Below are positions 32,662 through 41,327 of a stretch of 64,000 nt of DNA, piece after piece. This DNA is from Allobosea psychrotolerans. GTDB taxonomy: Bacteria > Pseudomonadota > Alphaproteobacteria > Rhizobiales > Beijerinckiaceae. Numbering within the stretch: position 1 is the first letter of the stretch; each line of letters begins with the position of its first letter. The stretch covers positions 17,367-81,366 of the forward strand of contig NZ_PQFZ01000023.1 in NCBI RefSeq assembly GCF_002917105.1. The letters run 5' to 3'. The position numbers and the translations under genes were made by a program. The notes under the pieces were generated by a model. The model saw nothing but the letters and a program-made list of their open reading frames with translations, was not told where the DNA came from and searched no databases.

Positions 32662-33735
32662 CTATGCGTTCGATGGCGTTGCAAGACACTCTGCCAGCGC
32701 CTCCGTCAGGCGGTCGAGATCCGCTTTCGATCCGATGGTGATCCGGATGAAATCCGACACGCGCGGACCGGAGAAATGCCTGACGAGCACGGCGCGCTCG
32801 CGCAGCGCCGCAGACAGAGCCTGGCCGGTGTGGCGGGGGTGGCGGGCAAAGACGAAGTTGGCACAGGACGGCAGCACGTCGAAGCCAAGCCTGATCAGGG
32901 ACGCGGTCAGGCTTTCCCGATTGGCGATGATGGCCGCCCGCGTCTCCTGGAAATAGGCTTCGTCCTGGATGGCGGCGATGGCGCCGGCCTGGGCCGGGCG
33001 CCCGAGCGGGTAGGAGTTGAAGCTGTCCTTCACCCGCGTCAGGGCTTCGACCAGCGCCTGGTCGCCAATCGCATAACCGACACGAAGGCCGGCGAGCGCG
33101 CGCGATTTCGACAGGGTCTGGACCACCAGCAGGTTGGGATGGTCGCGGATCAGGGGAATGGCGCTGTCGGCGCCGAAATCGACATAGGCCTCGTCGATCA
33201 CCACAGGCGCATCGGACCGCGCGCTCACGAGCTGTTCGATCTCTGCCCGCGGCAATGCGATCCCGGTCGGCGCGTTCGGGTTGGGAATGATGATGGCGCC
33301 GCCCCGGTCGACATAATCGGGGATGCGGATGCGCATTCGGCTGTCGAGCGGCACGGTCTCATGGGCGATGCCGAACAGCCGGCAGTAGACGGGGTAGAAG
33401 CTATAGGTGACGTCGGGAAACAGCAGGGGCCCGGGCTGCTTCAGCAGCGCCGCGAAGGTGTGAGCGAGCACCTCGTCCGAGCCGTTTCCGACGAAAACCT
33501 GTTCGGGCGCGACGCCGTGATGCTCGGCCAGCACCTCCCGCAGGCGCGTCGATTGCGGGTCCGGATAGAGGCGCAGCGTGTCGGCGGCGGCGGAGCGAAT
33601 TGCTTCGAGCACCATCGGGGACGGCCCAAACGGGCTCTCATTGGTGTTCAGCTTCACCAGCCCTGGAATCCGGGGCTGTTCGCCCGGCACATAAGGCGAC
33701 AGACCCCGGGCGAGCTCCGACCAATAGCGGCTCAT
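32662..33735 (-). CDS. Histidinol-phosphate aminotransferase-like class I/II aminotransferase
   Basis: The 357-residue PLP enzyme has the HisC opening (KLNTNESPFGPSP), NGSDEVL, PNPNAPTG, VIDEAYVDF and the lysine motif TLSKSRALAGLRVGY. In histidine synthesis it transaminates imidazole-acetol phosphate; HisC-type enzymes also act on phenylalanine and tyrosine. No his genes adjoin it, so it may be an extra copy. ATG at 33735. Confidence 0.92.
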   Translation of the reverse strand: MSRYWSELARGLSPYVPGEQPRIPGLVKLNTNESPFGPSPMVLEAIRSAAADTLRLYPDPQSTRLREVLAEHHGVAPEQVFVGNGSDEVLAHTFAALLKQPGPLLFPDVTYSFYPVYCRLFGIAHETVPLDSRMRIRIPDYVDRGGAIIIPNPNAPTGIALPRAEIEQLVSARSDAPVVIDEAYVDFGADSAIPLIRDHPNLLVVQTLSKSRALAGLRVGYAIGDQALVEALTRVKDSFNSYPLGRPAQAGAIAAIQDEAYFQETRAAIIANRESLTASLIRLGFDVLPSCANFVFARHPRHTGQALSAALRERAVLVRHFSGPRVSDFIRITIGSKADLDRLTEALAECLATPSNA

Positions 33736-33790
33736 GCAAACCTCCCCGGCTGCCGTCTCCAGCGCGTGATGAGGGTTCGGATTCCTGCGG

Positions 33791-34405
33791 TCAAGTTCGC
33801 GGTCCCCTCGCCGCGTTGGTCAGGGCGCGCGCCATCTGGAGGAGGATCGACGTCGCGTCGTCGTCGGCCAGAATCTGGGAGCTGACGAAGGCCCCGTTGA
33901 TGACCACGGCCAACTGGGCGGCAAGCTCGTCGGGCCGCTCGACCCGCAGTCGTTCGGCGATGCCGCGCAGACGGCGACGCAGTTCCTGTTTGTGCGTTCG
34001 GGCGACGATCCGGGCCGGGTGATCCTCGTCGGGGAACTCGGCGGCGACGTTGAGCTGGGGACAGCCGCGATAATGGGGGCGACCGACGCGCTCGCCGATC
34101 CAGGTCATATGCGCCGCGAGCTCGGCTTCGCCGTCATGTCCATGGCGTGCCGCCACGCGATCCCAGCACGCCCAGAAATCCTCGTCCTCCCGCTGCAGAA
34201 ACGCGGCGATGAGGTCGTCCTTCGTGCGAAAGTGACGATACAGGCTCGTCTTGGCGATGCCCGCCGCCTCGACGACCAGATCGACGCCGACGGCGCGCAC
34301 GCCCCGGCGGTAGAAGAGGTCGGAGGCGGTCTCGAGGATCCGCTCTCGCATGTCGACCTGGCCGGTTTCCGCGCCGGGCCGGCCGCCCTCCTGTTCAGTC
34401 TTCAT
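33791..34405 (-). CDS. TetR/AcrR family transcriptional regulator
   Basis: A TetR DNA-binding domain (about 20-65: ILETASDLFYRRGVRAVGVD, IAKTSLYRHFRTKDDLI) is followed by a helical ligand domain; the protein has 204 residues. It is divergent from the saccharopine-dehydrogenase-like gene. The gap contains two palindromic ACAGAC-N2-GTCTGT sites over a promoter, so it very probably represses that gene and itself. Confidence 0.93.
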   Translation of the reverse strand: MKTEQEGGRPGAETGQVDMRERILETASDLFYRRGVRAVGVDLVVEAAGIAKTSLYRHFRTKDDLIAAFLQREDEDFWACWDRVAARHGHDGEAELAAHMTWIGERVGRPHYRGCPQLNVAAEFPDEDHPARIVARTHKQELRRRLRGIAERLRVERPDELAAQLAVVINGAFVSSQILADDDATSILLQMARALTNAARGPRT

Positions 34406-34457
34406 GTCGCTCTCATGGTCGGTTCTCCCGGCATCGGCAAGGATAGCAGCTTCGCGC

Positions 34458-34510
34458 TTGACGCGCTACAGACCTGTCTGTAACAAAAAGGAACAGACAG
34501 GTCTGTAGCG
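34458..34510 (+). promoter_or_regulatory. Promoter with tandem TetR operators
   Basis: TTGACG (34458-34463) and TAACAA (34481-34486) are spaced by 17 bp. TACAGACCTGTCTGTA (34467-34482) is a perfect 16-bp palindrome between them. ACAGACAGGTCTGT (34493-34506) is a second palindrome just downstream, 25 bp centre to centre. The two together also form an 18-bp perfect inverted repeat (34464-34481 with 34493-34510). Confidence 0.85.
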
Positions 34511-34521
34511 AGGAGGAAAGC

Positions 34522-35550
34522 ATGACTGAGCAGCTTTTGAGAGCAGAGGGCGCCCGGCCGGCAGTTGCGGTTTACGGGGCCTCCGGACATACCGGCCGCT
34601 TCGTAGTCCGGGAGCTGTCGCGACGCGGCTTCACAACCATTGCGATCGGGCGCGACGCAGGCAAGCTGGCGGCGGCCGGCTTCCCCATGGGCGTCAGACA
34701 GGTCGTGGCCAGCCTCGAGGATCCCGCCTCGCTTGCCCGTGCCCTCGATGGAGCCGCCGCGGTCATCAACTGCGCTGGACCGTTCCTCGACACGGCCGAG
34801 CCCCTGGTCTCGGCGGCATTACAGGCGCGCATCCACTATCTCGACGTGACGGCCGAGCAAGGCAGCGCCCAGGCGACCTTCGCGCGCTACGCCTCGGCCG
34901 CCGAAGCGGCGGGCGTCGTCGTCATCCCCGCCATGGGCTTCTATGGCGGCCTCAGCGACCTCCTGGCGACAGCCGCCATGGGCGACTGGACCCACGCCGA
35001 TGAGGCGCGCATCGGGATCGCCCTGGACAGCTGGGAGCCGACCGAGGGGACGCGCGTCACCGGGCAGCGCAACACCGCCCGTCGCCTGACGATCTCCGGG
35101 GGGACGCTGCAGCCGCTGGCCGATCCGGCGCCGAATCCCGTCTGGCCGTTTTCGGAACCCTTCGGCGCGCAGGAGATGGTCGAACTGCCCTTCACCGAGG
35201 CGGTCCTGATCGGGCGCCATCTCCAGCTGTCCGAACTCCACACGTTTCTGAACACGGCGCCGCTGCGCGATCTTCGAGACACGACAACTCCTCCGCCGGT
35301 CGCGGTCGACGCGTCGGGACGCTCGGCGCAAACCTTCCTCGTGGAGGTCGAGATCCGCCGGGGAAGCACGGTGCGCCGGGCGGCGGCCCGCGGACGGGAC
35401 ATCTATGCGATCACCGCGCCTCTGGTCGTCGAGGCCGTCGAGCGAATCCTGGGCACCGAGACGGCACAGGGCGGTGTCTTCGCTCCGGGCGCGCTGTTCG
35501 ACGCCCGGAACTTCCTGGCGGCGCTCGCCCCCGATCTCGTCTTGTCCTGA
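34522..35550 (+). CDS. Saccharopine dehydrogenase-like NAD(P)-binding oxidoreductase
   Basis: The 342-residue protein opens with a Rossmann motif (VAVYGASGHTGRFVVREL, GxxGxTG type) and has VINCAGPFLDTAEPLV and YLDVTAEQG, as in the trans-acting enoyl reductase/saccharopine dehydrogenase-like family. The C-terminal part is a substrate domain. An AGGAGG site precedes the ATG. It is controlled by tandem TetR palindromes. It probably reduces or oxidises a small organic molecule; the substrate is unknown. Confidence 0.85.
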   Translation: MTEQLLRAEGARPAVAVYGASGHTGRFVVRELSRRGFTTIAIGRDAGKLAAAGFPMGVRQVVASLEDPASLARALDGAAAVINCAGPFLDTAEPLVSAALQARIHYLDVTAEQGSAQATFARYASAAEAAGVVVIPAMGFYGGLSDLLATAAMGDWTHADEARIGIALDSWEPTEGTRVTGQRNTARRLTISGGTLQPLADPAPNPVWPFSEPFGAQEMVELPFTEAVLIGRHLQLSELHTFLNTAPLRDLRDTTTPPPVAVDASGRSAQTFLVEVEIRRGSTVRRAAARGRDIYAITAPLVVEAVERILGTETAQGGVFAPGALFDARNFLAALAPDLVLS

Positions 35551-35735
35551 TCAGGGGCTGCGCGGCAGGATCATCGCAGCGACGACCATGCAGGCATTTC
35601 GCCAGCCGTTTTCGTTGCACCGGAGTCGAATAGGCTGCGCGTTGAGGCCGCCATCACGCGGGATGGCGGCATCGGCACACCAGGTTCCCGTGCCGAGGAT
35701 CCGGGAAGGGCACTCCGAAGTTCGGCCAGCGATGG

Positions 35736-36278
35736 TCAGGCGCGCCAGGACTGGGATGCCGCACTGACATCCTCCGTGAGGTAGGCCTGCAGATAGGCCG
35801 ACAGGTCACGATAGCGGGATTCGCCATTGGCGTCGTAAACCCAGAGTTCCGGCTCGTCTTCGTACTCTATCCAGAGCAGGTAGATTCTCTCATAGCTGTG
35901 ATCGCTGCCGGCAAAGAAGGAGAGCCGCTCTGGCCGGAACAGGGTGGAGGCTTCGTTCGGCCAGCCTTCCGCCGCTGCGATCTGCGATTGCTTTATCCCG
36001 TAAAGGAGAGCGTCGGCGGCCGTAGCGGCTTCCGACCAAAGGCTCTCCATGTCTGCAGCCGAGAGCCAGTCTCCGTGGCTGGCGACCGTCCAGCGGCCGC
36101 ATAGCTCGAAGCGCTCCTTCAGCATGGGGCTGACGGGCCGATAGACGCCGGCCTGCAGCGTTGGAATACCCTTGCTGAACGGCTCGGGCGGCAGCAGCTT
36201 AGGGCGAAACGCCTCGTCGGCGGTTTCCCGATATCGAGCCGTCGCCGCGAACGCCATTTCGATCAATGCCTTGATCAC
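35736..36278 (-). CDS. Hypothetical protein, lower GC than surroundings
   Basis: I do not recognise this 180-residue protein. The start chosen is a GTG at 36278 with GAGAGG upstream; the frame stays open to 36482 but that part is poor in family-like sequence. The C-terminal half is acidic and aromatic (YERIYLLWIEYEDEPELWVY, then SAYLQAYLTED), which recalls SMI1/KNR4-like immunity or regulatory proteins, but this is only an impression. Base composition is less GC-rich than neighbours, so it may be acquired. Confidence 0.6.
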   Translation of the reverse strand: MIKALIEMAFAATARYRETADEAFRPKLLPPEPFSKGIPTLQAGVYRPVSPMLKERFELCGRWTVASHGDWLSAADMESLWSEAATAADALLYGIKQSQIAAAEGWPNEASTLFRPERLSFFAGSDHSYERIYLLWIEYEDEPELWVYDANGESRYRDLSAYLQAYLTEDVSAASQSWRA

Positions 36279-36795
36279 GGTCCGCCTCTCGCTGAGCCAG
36301 TGCCTTCTTATTCTAACGCTGAAGGTCTGAAATAGGCCGATTGTGTTGAAAAACTCTGCCGCAATACTCGGGTCAAGTTCGGTTGGCTCGCGTGCAGAAA
36401 TTTCCTGCTTTTGGAGTCGGAGTTGCCCGCCCTCGAGGGCGTTTTCCTGGAGGTTGAAGAACGATCTTCTCCGTCGATGCACCCGAGCCTTGGGCTAGTC
36501 GGGCTTTTTCAACGAAATCGGTCGTTTGGAGCCATTCTTCCGTCAGGCGCCCCGGCTTCTCTGCCAAGTCGGCAGGCTGGTCGCTTCATGGCCGAGCCCG
36601 AAAGGGCGGCTCTTGCCAGCCGGCCGCGCCGAGGCCAGGCCGCGACGGCGCTCGCCATCAAGTGTCGCGCCTGCGCCGCAACAGATGGAAACACTGGCGC
36701 AATGCGCGGGGCCGATTAATCTCGTTTCCGATTGAACCTTTCACGCGCTCGCTGCGACCAACTCTTGCGAGCCGGAATGCCGGGCCTTGAGGGCG
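36279..36795. other. Intergenic stretch upstream of the ECF sigma gene
   Basis: No gene is convincing. CCCGA-GCCTTGGGCTAG-TCGGG followed by CTTTTT (36482-36511) is terminator-like on the plus strand although no plus-strand gene precedes it. A short minus-strand frame (36373-36567) is open but has no family resemblance. The ECF promoter should lie in the last 100 bp; TGAACC at about 36733 is a possible -35 element. Confidence 0.45.
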
Positions 36796-37356
36796 ATGCA
36801 TACGGAATCGGACGACGACCTCGTCAAACGGATCGCCTCGGGCGACCGGCTCGCAATGCAGGTGCTGTTCTCGCGGCACCAAATTCGGGTCTACCGTTTC
36901 GTGCTGCGGCTCGTCCGCGACGAGACGATGGCGGAGGATGTGATCAGTGACGTCTTCATGGATCTCTGGCGACAGGCCGATCGTTTCGAGGCACGCGCCT
37001 CGGTCGCGACCTGGCTGCTCGCGATTGCCCGCAACAAAGCCTATTCGCTGCTGCGCAAGCGGCGCGAGGCCGGTCTCGACGATGACTTCGCCGAAAGCCT
37101 CGAGGACGAGGCCGACGACCCGGAAATCGTGCTGCAGAAGCAGGACAAGGGCCTGGCGATCCGCGCCTGCCTCGGCAAGCTCAGCCTCGAGCATCGCGAG
37201 GTCATCGATCTCGTCTATTATCACGAGACGTCGGTCGAGGAGGTCGCCCGCATCGTCGGCATCCCGGAAAACACGGTCAAGACGCGGCTTTTCCACGCCC
37301 GCAAGAAGCTGGGGGAACTGCTCAAGGCGGCAGGCATCGACCGAGGCTGGCCATGA
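36796..37356 (+). CDS. ECF RNA polymerase sigma factor
   Basis: The 186-residue sigma-70 family ECF factor has region 2 (RFVLRLVRDETMAEDVISDV, DLWRQADRFEARASVATWL) and region 4 (LSLEHREVIDLVYYHETSVE, NTVKTRLFHARKKL). I prefer the ATG at 36796; a TTG at 36787 is also possible and neither ribosome site is strong. An anti-sigma-like membrane protein and a subtilase follow on the same strand, so it probably directs its own operon. Confidence 0.93.
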   Translation: MHTESDDDLVKRIASGDRLAMQVLFSRHQIRVYRFVLRLVRDETMAEDVISDVFMDLWRQADRFEARASVATWLLAIARNKAYSLLRKRREAGLDDDFAESLEDEADDPEIVLQKQDKGLAIRACLGKLSLEHREVIDLVYYHETSVEEVARIVGIPENTVKTRLFHARKKLGELLKAAGIDRGWP

Positions 37357-37404
37357 CATGCCGATGCGTTTCCCCACTCACACGATCTCGCAGGGAGGTC
37401 TGTC

Positions 37405-38088
37405 ATGACTGACAATATCGCGACCGACCCGAAGCGCGTCGAGCTCGAACAGCTGCTGCCCTTCTATGCCAATGGCCGGATCTCGGCGGCCGACAAGCTG
37501 CGCGTCGAGACGGCGCTCGCAGCTGACCCCGAACTGCGCCTGCGACTTGAGATCATCCGCGACGACATGGCCGAGACCATCCTGTTCAACGAGCAGCTTG
37601 GCGCGCCGTCGCCCCGGGCGCTGGACCGCTTGATGGCCGGAATCGAGGCCGAGCCGCGGCAGGCGCCGCTCTTGTCCCGCGCCAGGGGCGGGCTCCTGGG
37701 CTGGTTCGGGCAGTGGCTGGCGGCCCAGCCGCCGCGCCGGCTCGCTTATGCCAGCGCGGCGGCGCTTGCGCTGATCGCGCTTCAGGGCGTGGCGATCACC
37801 GGTCTTGCCGTACGGGGCGGTGGCGGCGGTTTCGAGACCGCCTCGGTGCCGGGCGTGCAATCCTCTGACCGCTATGTGCTGCTGAGCTTCGCGGCTGAGG
37901 CCAAGGCCGGCGACATCGCCGCCTTCTTCAAGCGCTATGACGCTTCGGTGGTCGATGGGCCACGCGCCAATGGCTTCTTCAAGGTCCGCATCGGCGACGC
38001 GAAGCTGACGCCGGCGCAGGTCGATGCCATCGCGGCGCGGATGAAGGCCGAGGGCTCGATCGTCAGTTTCGTCGCGCCCGCACCCTGA
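37405..38088 (+). CDS. Membrane anti-sigma factor-like protein
   Basis: The 227-residue protein has a cytoplasmic N-terminal region with LEQLLPFYANGRISAADKLR, the typical short anti-sigma domain without the zinc HxxxCxxC motif. One transmembrane segment follows (about 110-135, LAYASAAALALIALQGVAIT) and then a periplasmic domain. It lies 48 bp after the ECF sigma gene and should hold it inactive until an envelope signal arrives. Confidence 0.85.
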   Translation: MTDNIATDPKRVELEQLLPFYANGRISAADKLRVETALAADPELRLRLEIIRDDMAETILFNEQLGAPSPRALDRLMAGIEAEPRQAPLLSRARGGLLGWFGQWLAAQPPRRLAYASAAALALIALQGVAITGLAVRGGGGGFETASVPGVQSSDRYVLLSFAAEAKAGDIAAFFKRYDASVVDGPRANGFFKVRIGDAKLTPAQVDAIAARMKAEGSIVSFVAPAP

Positions 38089-38152
38089 CAAGGCATATGC
38101 GCCGCCGAAACGGCGCTTGTGCAATTATGAACCTGGAAGAGGGACGAAGGTG

Positions 38153-40042
38153 ATGTCACGCCTTGTCGATCGCTTCGTCATGATCCGCGCCGGCCTGCGC
38201 CTTCGGCACGGGGCCGTGCTGGCGCTCATGCTCGGCCTGGCCGCACCTGTCAGCGGGCTCCGCGCTCAAACCTATGGTGCGCGCGACTTCGACTATCCGG
38301 CGACGCGGCAAGGCGTCACGCGCGCCCAGCCGGCGCTACGCGGCCAGACCGCGATCCCGACATCTCGTGAGAGCGCCGTGCCCGGCCGGGCCTATCCCGG
38401 TCAGGTCGGGCGCGTCGAGACCGGGCGGCCCGGCCGCCCGCCGCGCTATCCAGGGCGAGGCGGTGGCTGGGGTCCTGCCGCGGCCGGCATCGGCGCAGGG
38501 ATCATCGGCGGCATCATCCTCGACCAGGCGATGCGGCGGCCGGTCTACGATCCCTATGAGCCCGAGCCGCCGCAGCCGCGCCGGCCGAGGCGGCCGATCA
38601 TCCTCGATGGTGACGATCTCGACGAGCCGGTGCTGCGCCATCCGCGTCGGCCGGCTCCGGCGCGAGCCGCTGCACCAGTGCGCCGGACGCCACCCCCGGT
38701 GCAGACGGCACGCCCCGCTCCGGGCCAGCCGCGCATCATCGTCCCGGCCGCGAGCGAGCGCCGTTTCGTGGCCGACGAGATCCTGGTCGAACTGGCGCCG
38801 AACGCGCAGGCGGGTGCCGTCCTGCGCCGCCATCGCGCCACCTTGATGTCGAGCCGGCGCTTCGATCTGGCTGGCGTCACCATCATCCGGGCGCGCCTGA
38901 ACGATGGCCGCAGCGCCCGCACGGTGCTGTCGCAGATGGCTGGCGATGCCCGCATTGCCAGCGCGCAGCCGAATTACCTCTATGCGCTGCAGCAGGATGC
39001 GCCGAAGCTGGAAGTGCCCAAGGAGGAAGCTGAGAAAGCTGCGCCGGAATCCGCGAGCGCCGCCAACGAGCCAGCAGCCTCACCGCCGGCAAAGGTGGAG
39101 GAGGTGGCGCCGGTGCTCGCCGCACCATCCGTCATCGCACCGCCCGATCTGCCGCCGGTCGCGCCATTGGCCTCCGTCGCGCCCAAGCGTGAGTTACAGC
39201 CGCAATATGTCGCCGAGACCTTGCATTACGACACGATTCACAAGCTGGCGCGCGGCGACAAGATCCGCGTCGCGGTGATCGATTCCGGCGCGGATCTGGC
39301 GCATCCCGAATTGCAGGGCGTGCTCGCCGGCAGTTTCGATGCGGTCGGCGGCGATGCCGCGCCCCATGCCCATGGCACCGCGATGGCGGGCGCGATCCTG
39401 GCGCAGGCGCAGTTGCAGGGCGTCGCCCCGGCGGCGCGCCTGCTCGCCGCGCGCGCCTTTTCCGGCAACAGCGCGCCCGCTTCGGCCAACGGTACGACCT
39501 ACCACATCCTTTCTGCGCTCGACTGGGCGGCGGGGGAGGGGGCGCGGGTGGTCAATCTGAGTTTTGCGGGGCCGCAGGACCGCTTGCTGTCGCGCTCGCT
39601 CGCCGGGGCCAAAACCAAGGGCATTATCGCGGTCGCGGCTGCGGGCAATGGCGGCGCGAATGCAGCCCCGCTCTATCCTGGGGCTGACCCCAACGTCATC
39701 GCCGTCACCGCGACCGACGCTCAGGACAAGCCCTTCGCGCAGGCCAATCGCGGCAATTATATCGCGGTCGCGGCGCCGGGTGTCGACGTGCTCGCGGCCG
39801 AGCCGGAAGGGCGCTACGCCTTCTCCTCGGGCACCTCGATCGCCGCCGCCCATGTCTCGGGGCTGGTGGCGCTGCTCCTGGAGAAGCGCCCGGATCTCGA
39901 GCTGGAAGGCGTGCGCAAGCTGCTGATGGAGAGCGCCATCGATCTTGGCGGCAAGGGCCGCAGCCCGATCTTCGGCGCCGGCCGTGTCGACGCACCTGCC
40001 GCCCTGGCGCGGGCGCTGCCGGTTTCGGCGGCGCGGCCTTGA
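38153..40042 (+). CDS. S8 family serine peptidase (subtilisin-like), exported
   Basis: The 629-residue protein has a signal peptide (GAVLALMLGLAAPVSGLRA), a Pro/Arg-rich region with a glycine-zipper-like AAAGIGAGIIGGIILDQA segment, an inhibitor-like prodomain (about 205-280, ADEILVELAPNAQAGAV), a Pro/Ala/Glu-rich linker and a catalytic domain. The triad is complete: D377 (VIDSGAD), H407 (HGTAMAG) and S562 (SGTSIAAAHVSG), with N499 as oxyanion residue (AAGNGG). The ATG at 38153 follows GAGGG at 9 bp. It may be the effector of the sigma/anti-sigma system. Confidence 0.93.
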   Translation: MSRLVDRFVMIRAGLRLRHGAVLALMLGLAAPVSGLRAQTYGARDFDYPATRQGVTRAQPALRGQTAIPTSRESAVPGRAYPGQVGRVETGRPGRPPRYPGRGGGWGPAAAGIGAGIIGGIILDQAMRRPVYDPYEPEPPQPRRPRRPIILDGDDLDEPVLRHPRRPAPARAAAPVRRTPPPVQTARPAPGQPRIIVPAASERRFVADEILVELAPNAQAGAVLRRHRATLMSSRRFDLAGVTIIRARLNDGRSARTVLSQMAGDARIASAQPNYLYALQQDAPKLEVPKEEAEKAAPESASAANEPAASPPAKVEEVAPVLAAPSVIAPPDLPPVAPLASVAPKRELQPQYVAETLHYDTIHKLARGDKIRVAVIDSGADLAHPELQGVLAGSFDAVGGDAAPHAHGTAMAGAILAQAQLQGVAPAARLLAARAFSGNSAPASANGTTYHILSALDWAAGEGARVVNLSFAGPQDRLLSRSLAGAKTKGIIAVAAAGNGGANAAPLYPGADPNVIAVTATDAQDKPFAQANRGNYIAVAAPGVDVLAAEPEGRYAFSSGTSIAAAHVSGLVALLLEKRPDLELEGVRKLLMESAIDLGGKGRSPIFGAGRVDAPAALARALPVSAARP

Positions 40043-40073
40043 AGCCTCTGACAGCCAGGCTCTGAAACACCGT

Positions 40074-40219
40074 GTCATCCTGGGCGACCGCAGATCGTCC
40101 CGGGACCCATCGTAGAGCCAATCCTTTAAAGGGCCGGCCCTCCGATGGATCCCGGCGCTCCGCGGAGTTTATCCTTGGGCCGATCGAAGATCGGACCCGA
40201 GGGCTTCGGCCAGGATGAC
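40074..40219. repeat. Intergenic repeat, family B, copy 1
   Basis: A 146-bp element starts GTCATCCTGGGCGACCG and ends GGCCAGGATGAC, complementary outer ends. It contains the inner palindrome GGGCCGATCGAAGATCGGACCC. Copy 2 at 46907-47053 shares the ends, the inner palindrome and TGGATCCCGGC plus CTCCGCGGAG. Confidence 0.85.
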
Positions 40220-40351
40220 GCGCGGATATGATGCTCGTCTCGGAGACTGAAAAAATAATCGTCTCCCTTTGAACCTCCCGCTCGTTGGCCGCGACCAAGG
40301 ATCATGGAGGGCGAATGGTTCGCCCCCGACTGGACCTCGGGAGATGCCATC

Positions 40352-40651
40352 ATGACCAGCTTCAAGAAGACCGCGACCGCCGCTCTGGCCGCCCTCACCC
40401 TCTCCACCGCCATTCTCGCCGGCGCGGGCACCGCGCAGGCCTATCCGCGCCATCGCGGCCATGGCTGGGGTGTCGGCGCCGGCATCGTCGGAGCGCTCGC
40501 CGTCGGCGGCCTGCTCGCGGCCTCCGCCAACCGCGCCTATGCCGAGCCCGTCTATGAAGAGGATGCTCCGGTGCGCCGTTGCGAGATGGTCGAGCGTGTC
40601 AACCGCTTCGGCGAGGTCGTCGGCTACCGCAAGGTCTGCTCGCTCTACTGA
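40352..40651 (+). CDS. Small exported hypothetical protein
   Basis: The 99-residue product has a clear signal peptide (ATAALAALTLSTAILAGAGT, cut after AQA), a His/Gly-rich start of the mature part (RHRGHGWG), a short glycine-rich hydrophobic stretch and a C-terminus with two cysteines (RRCEMVERVNRFGEVVGYRK, then VCSLY). GGGAG precedes the ATG at 40352. Similar small proteins are frequent in Rhizobiales envelopes. The function is unknown. Confidence 0.75.
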   Translation: MTSFKKTATAALAALTLSTAILAGAGTAQAYPRHRGHGWGVGAGIVGALAVGGLLAASANRAYAEPVYEEDAPVRRCEMVERVNRFGEVVGYRKVCSLY

Positions 40652-40738
40652 GCCCGCGCTTCTCGATGGATCGTCCGATCGGCTCCCTCGGCTGAACGCC
40701 GAGGGAGCCGTCGGCGCTTTCAGGGGAAGGAGGCAGGC

Positions 40739-41308
40739 TTAGGCCGCAGCGAACTGTTCCAAGGCCGAAGGGCCCGAGCGTGCCTGCCAGAGTGCGATCA
40801 GGCGCTCGGCGTTCTCGTCAGGCGGCTGGGTGCTGTCGAACTCGGCGTCATAGGCGCAGTAGCTGTGTATGGCGTGATAGTCCCGGCGGGCATCGCCGAT
40901 CGGCCGATCGGCTCTCGCAATCTCGCGGCGTTCCAGCTCCTCCAACGAGCAATGGATGCCTGCGAAAAACACGTCATATCGGTTCAGGAGCCGGGCGGTT
41001 CGCTGCAGCCATTCGCGATTCTCCATGATGTATTCGACGATGAGATTGTTGCCGCAATCGAGATAGGCGGTCAGCGATCGTTCGAAGCCCGCAAAGAAGC
41101 CGCTCCTGATCTCGGCCCATTTGAATTCGCCGCTCTTGATGCGAGCGGAGGGAAGCACGCCGGCATCCCGCAAATGGTCGATCGAGATGTGCCAGAAGGG
41201 CTCGCTGATCCTCGCCTGGACAGCGCGGGCGAGGGTGGATTTTCCGCTGCTGGAGGCACCGTTGAGGAGGATGACTTTTCCGGCTGTCACCGTGTTGTGT
41301 TCCGACAT
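40739..41308 (-). CDS. Chloramphenicol phosphotransferase-like P-loop kinase
   Basis: The 189-residue protein has Walker A NGASSSGKST (about 16-25) and IDHLRDAGVLP after the second strand. GIHCSLEELERREIARADR matches the CPT family (pfam07931). CPT itself modifies chloramphenicol, but most relatives have unknown substrates, so resistance should not be assumed. ATG at 41308. The downstream direction on the minus strand has no partner gene. Confidence 0.85.
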   Translation of the reverse strand: MSEHNTVTAGKVILLNGASSSGKSTLARAVQARISEPFWHISIDHLRDAGVLPSARIKSGEFKWAEIRSGFFAGFERSLTAYLDCGNNLIVEYIMENREWLQRTARLLNRYDVFFAGIHCSLEELERREIARADRPIGDARRDYHAIHSYCAYDAEFDSTQPPDENAERLIALWQARSGPSALEQFAAA

Positions 41309-41327
41309 TTTCCTGTCGCCTCAAAAA

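Noticed and set aside
36373..36567. Short minus-strand frame in the gap before the ECF sigma gene
   Set aside because: It has no recognisable family, no good ribosome site and crosses a terminator-like hairpin.
40739..41308. Chloramphenicol resistance gene
   Set aside because: The CPT-like fold is seen, but most relatives are not resistance enzymes and no antibiotic context exists.
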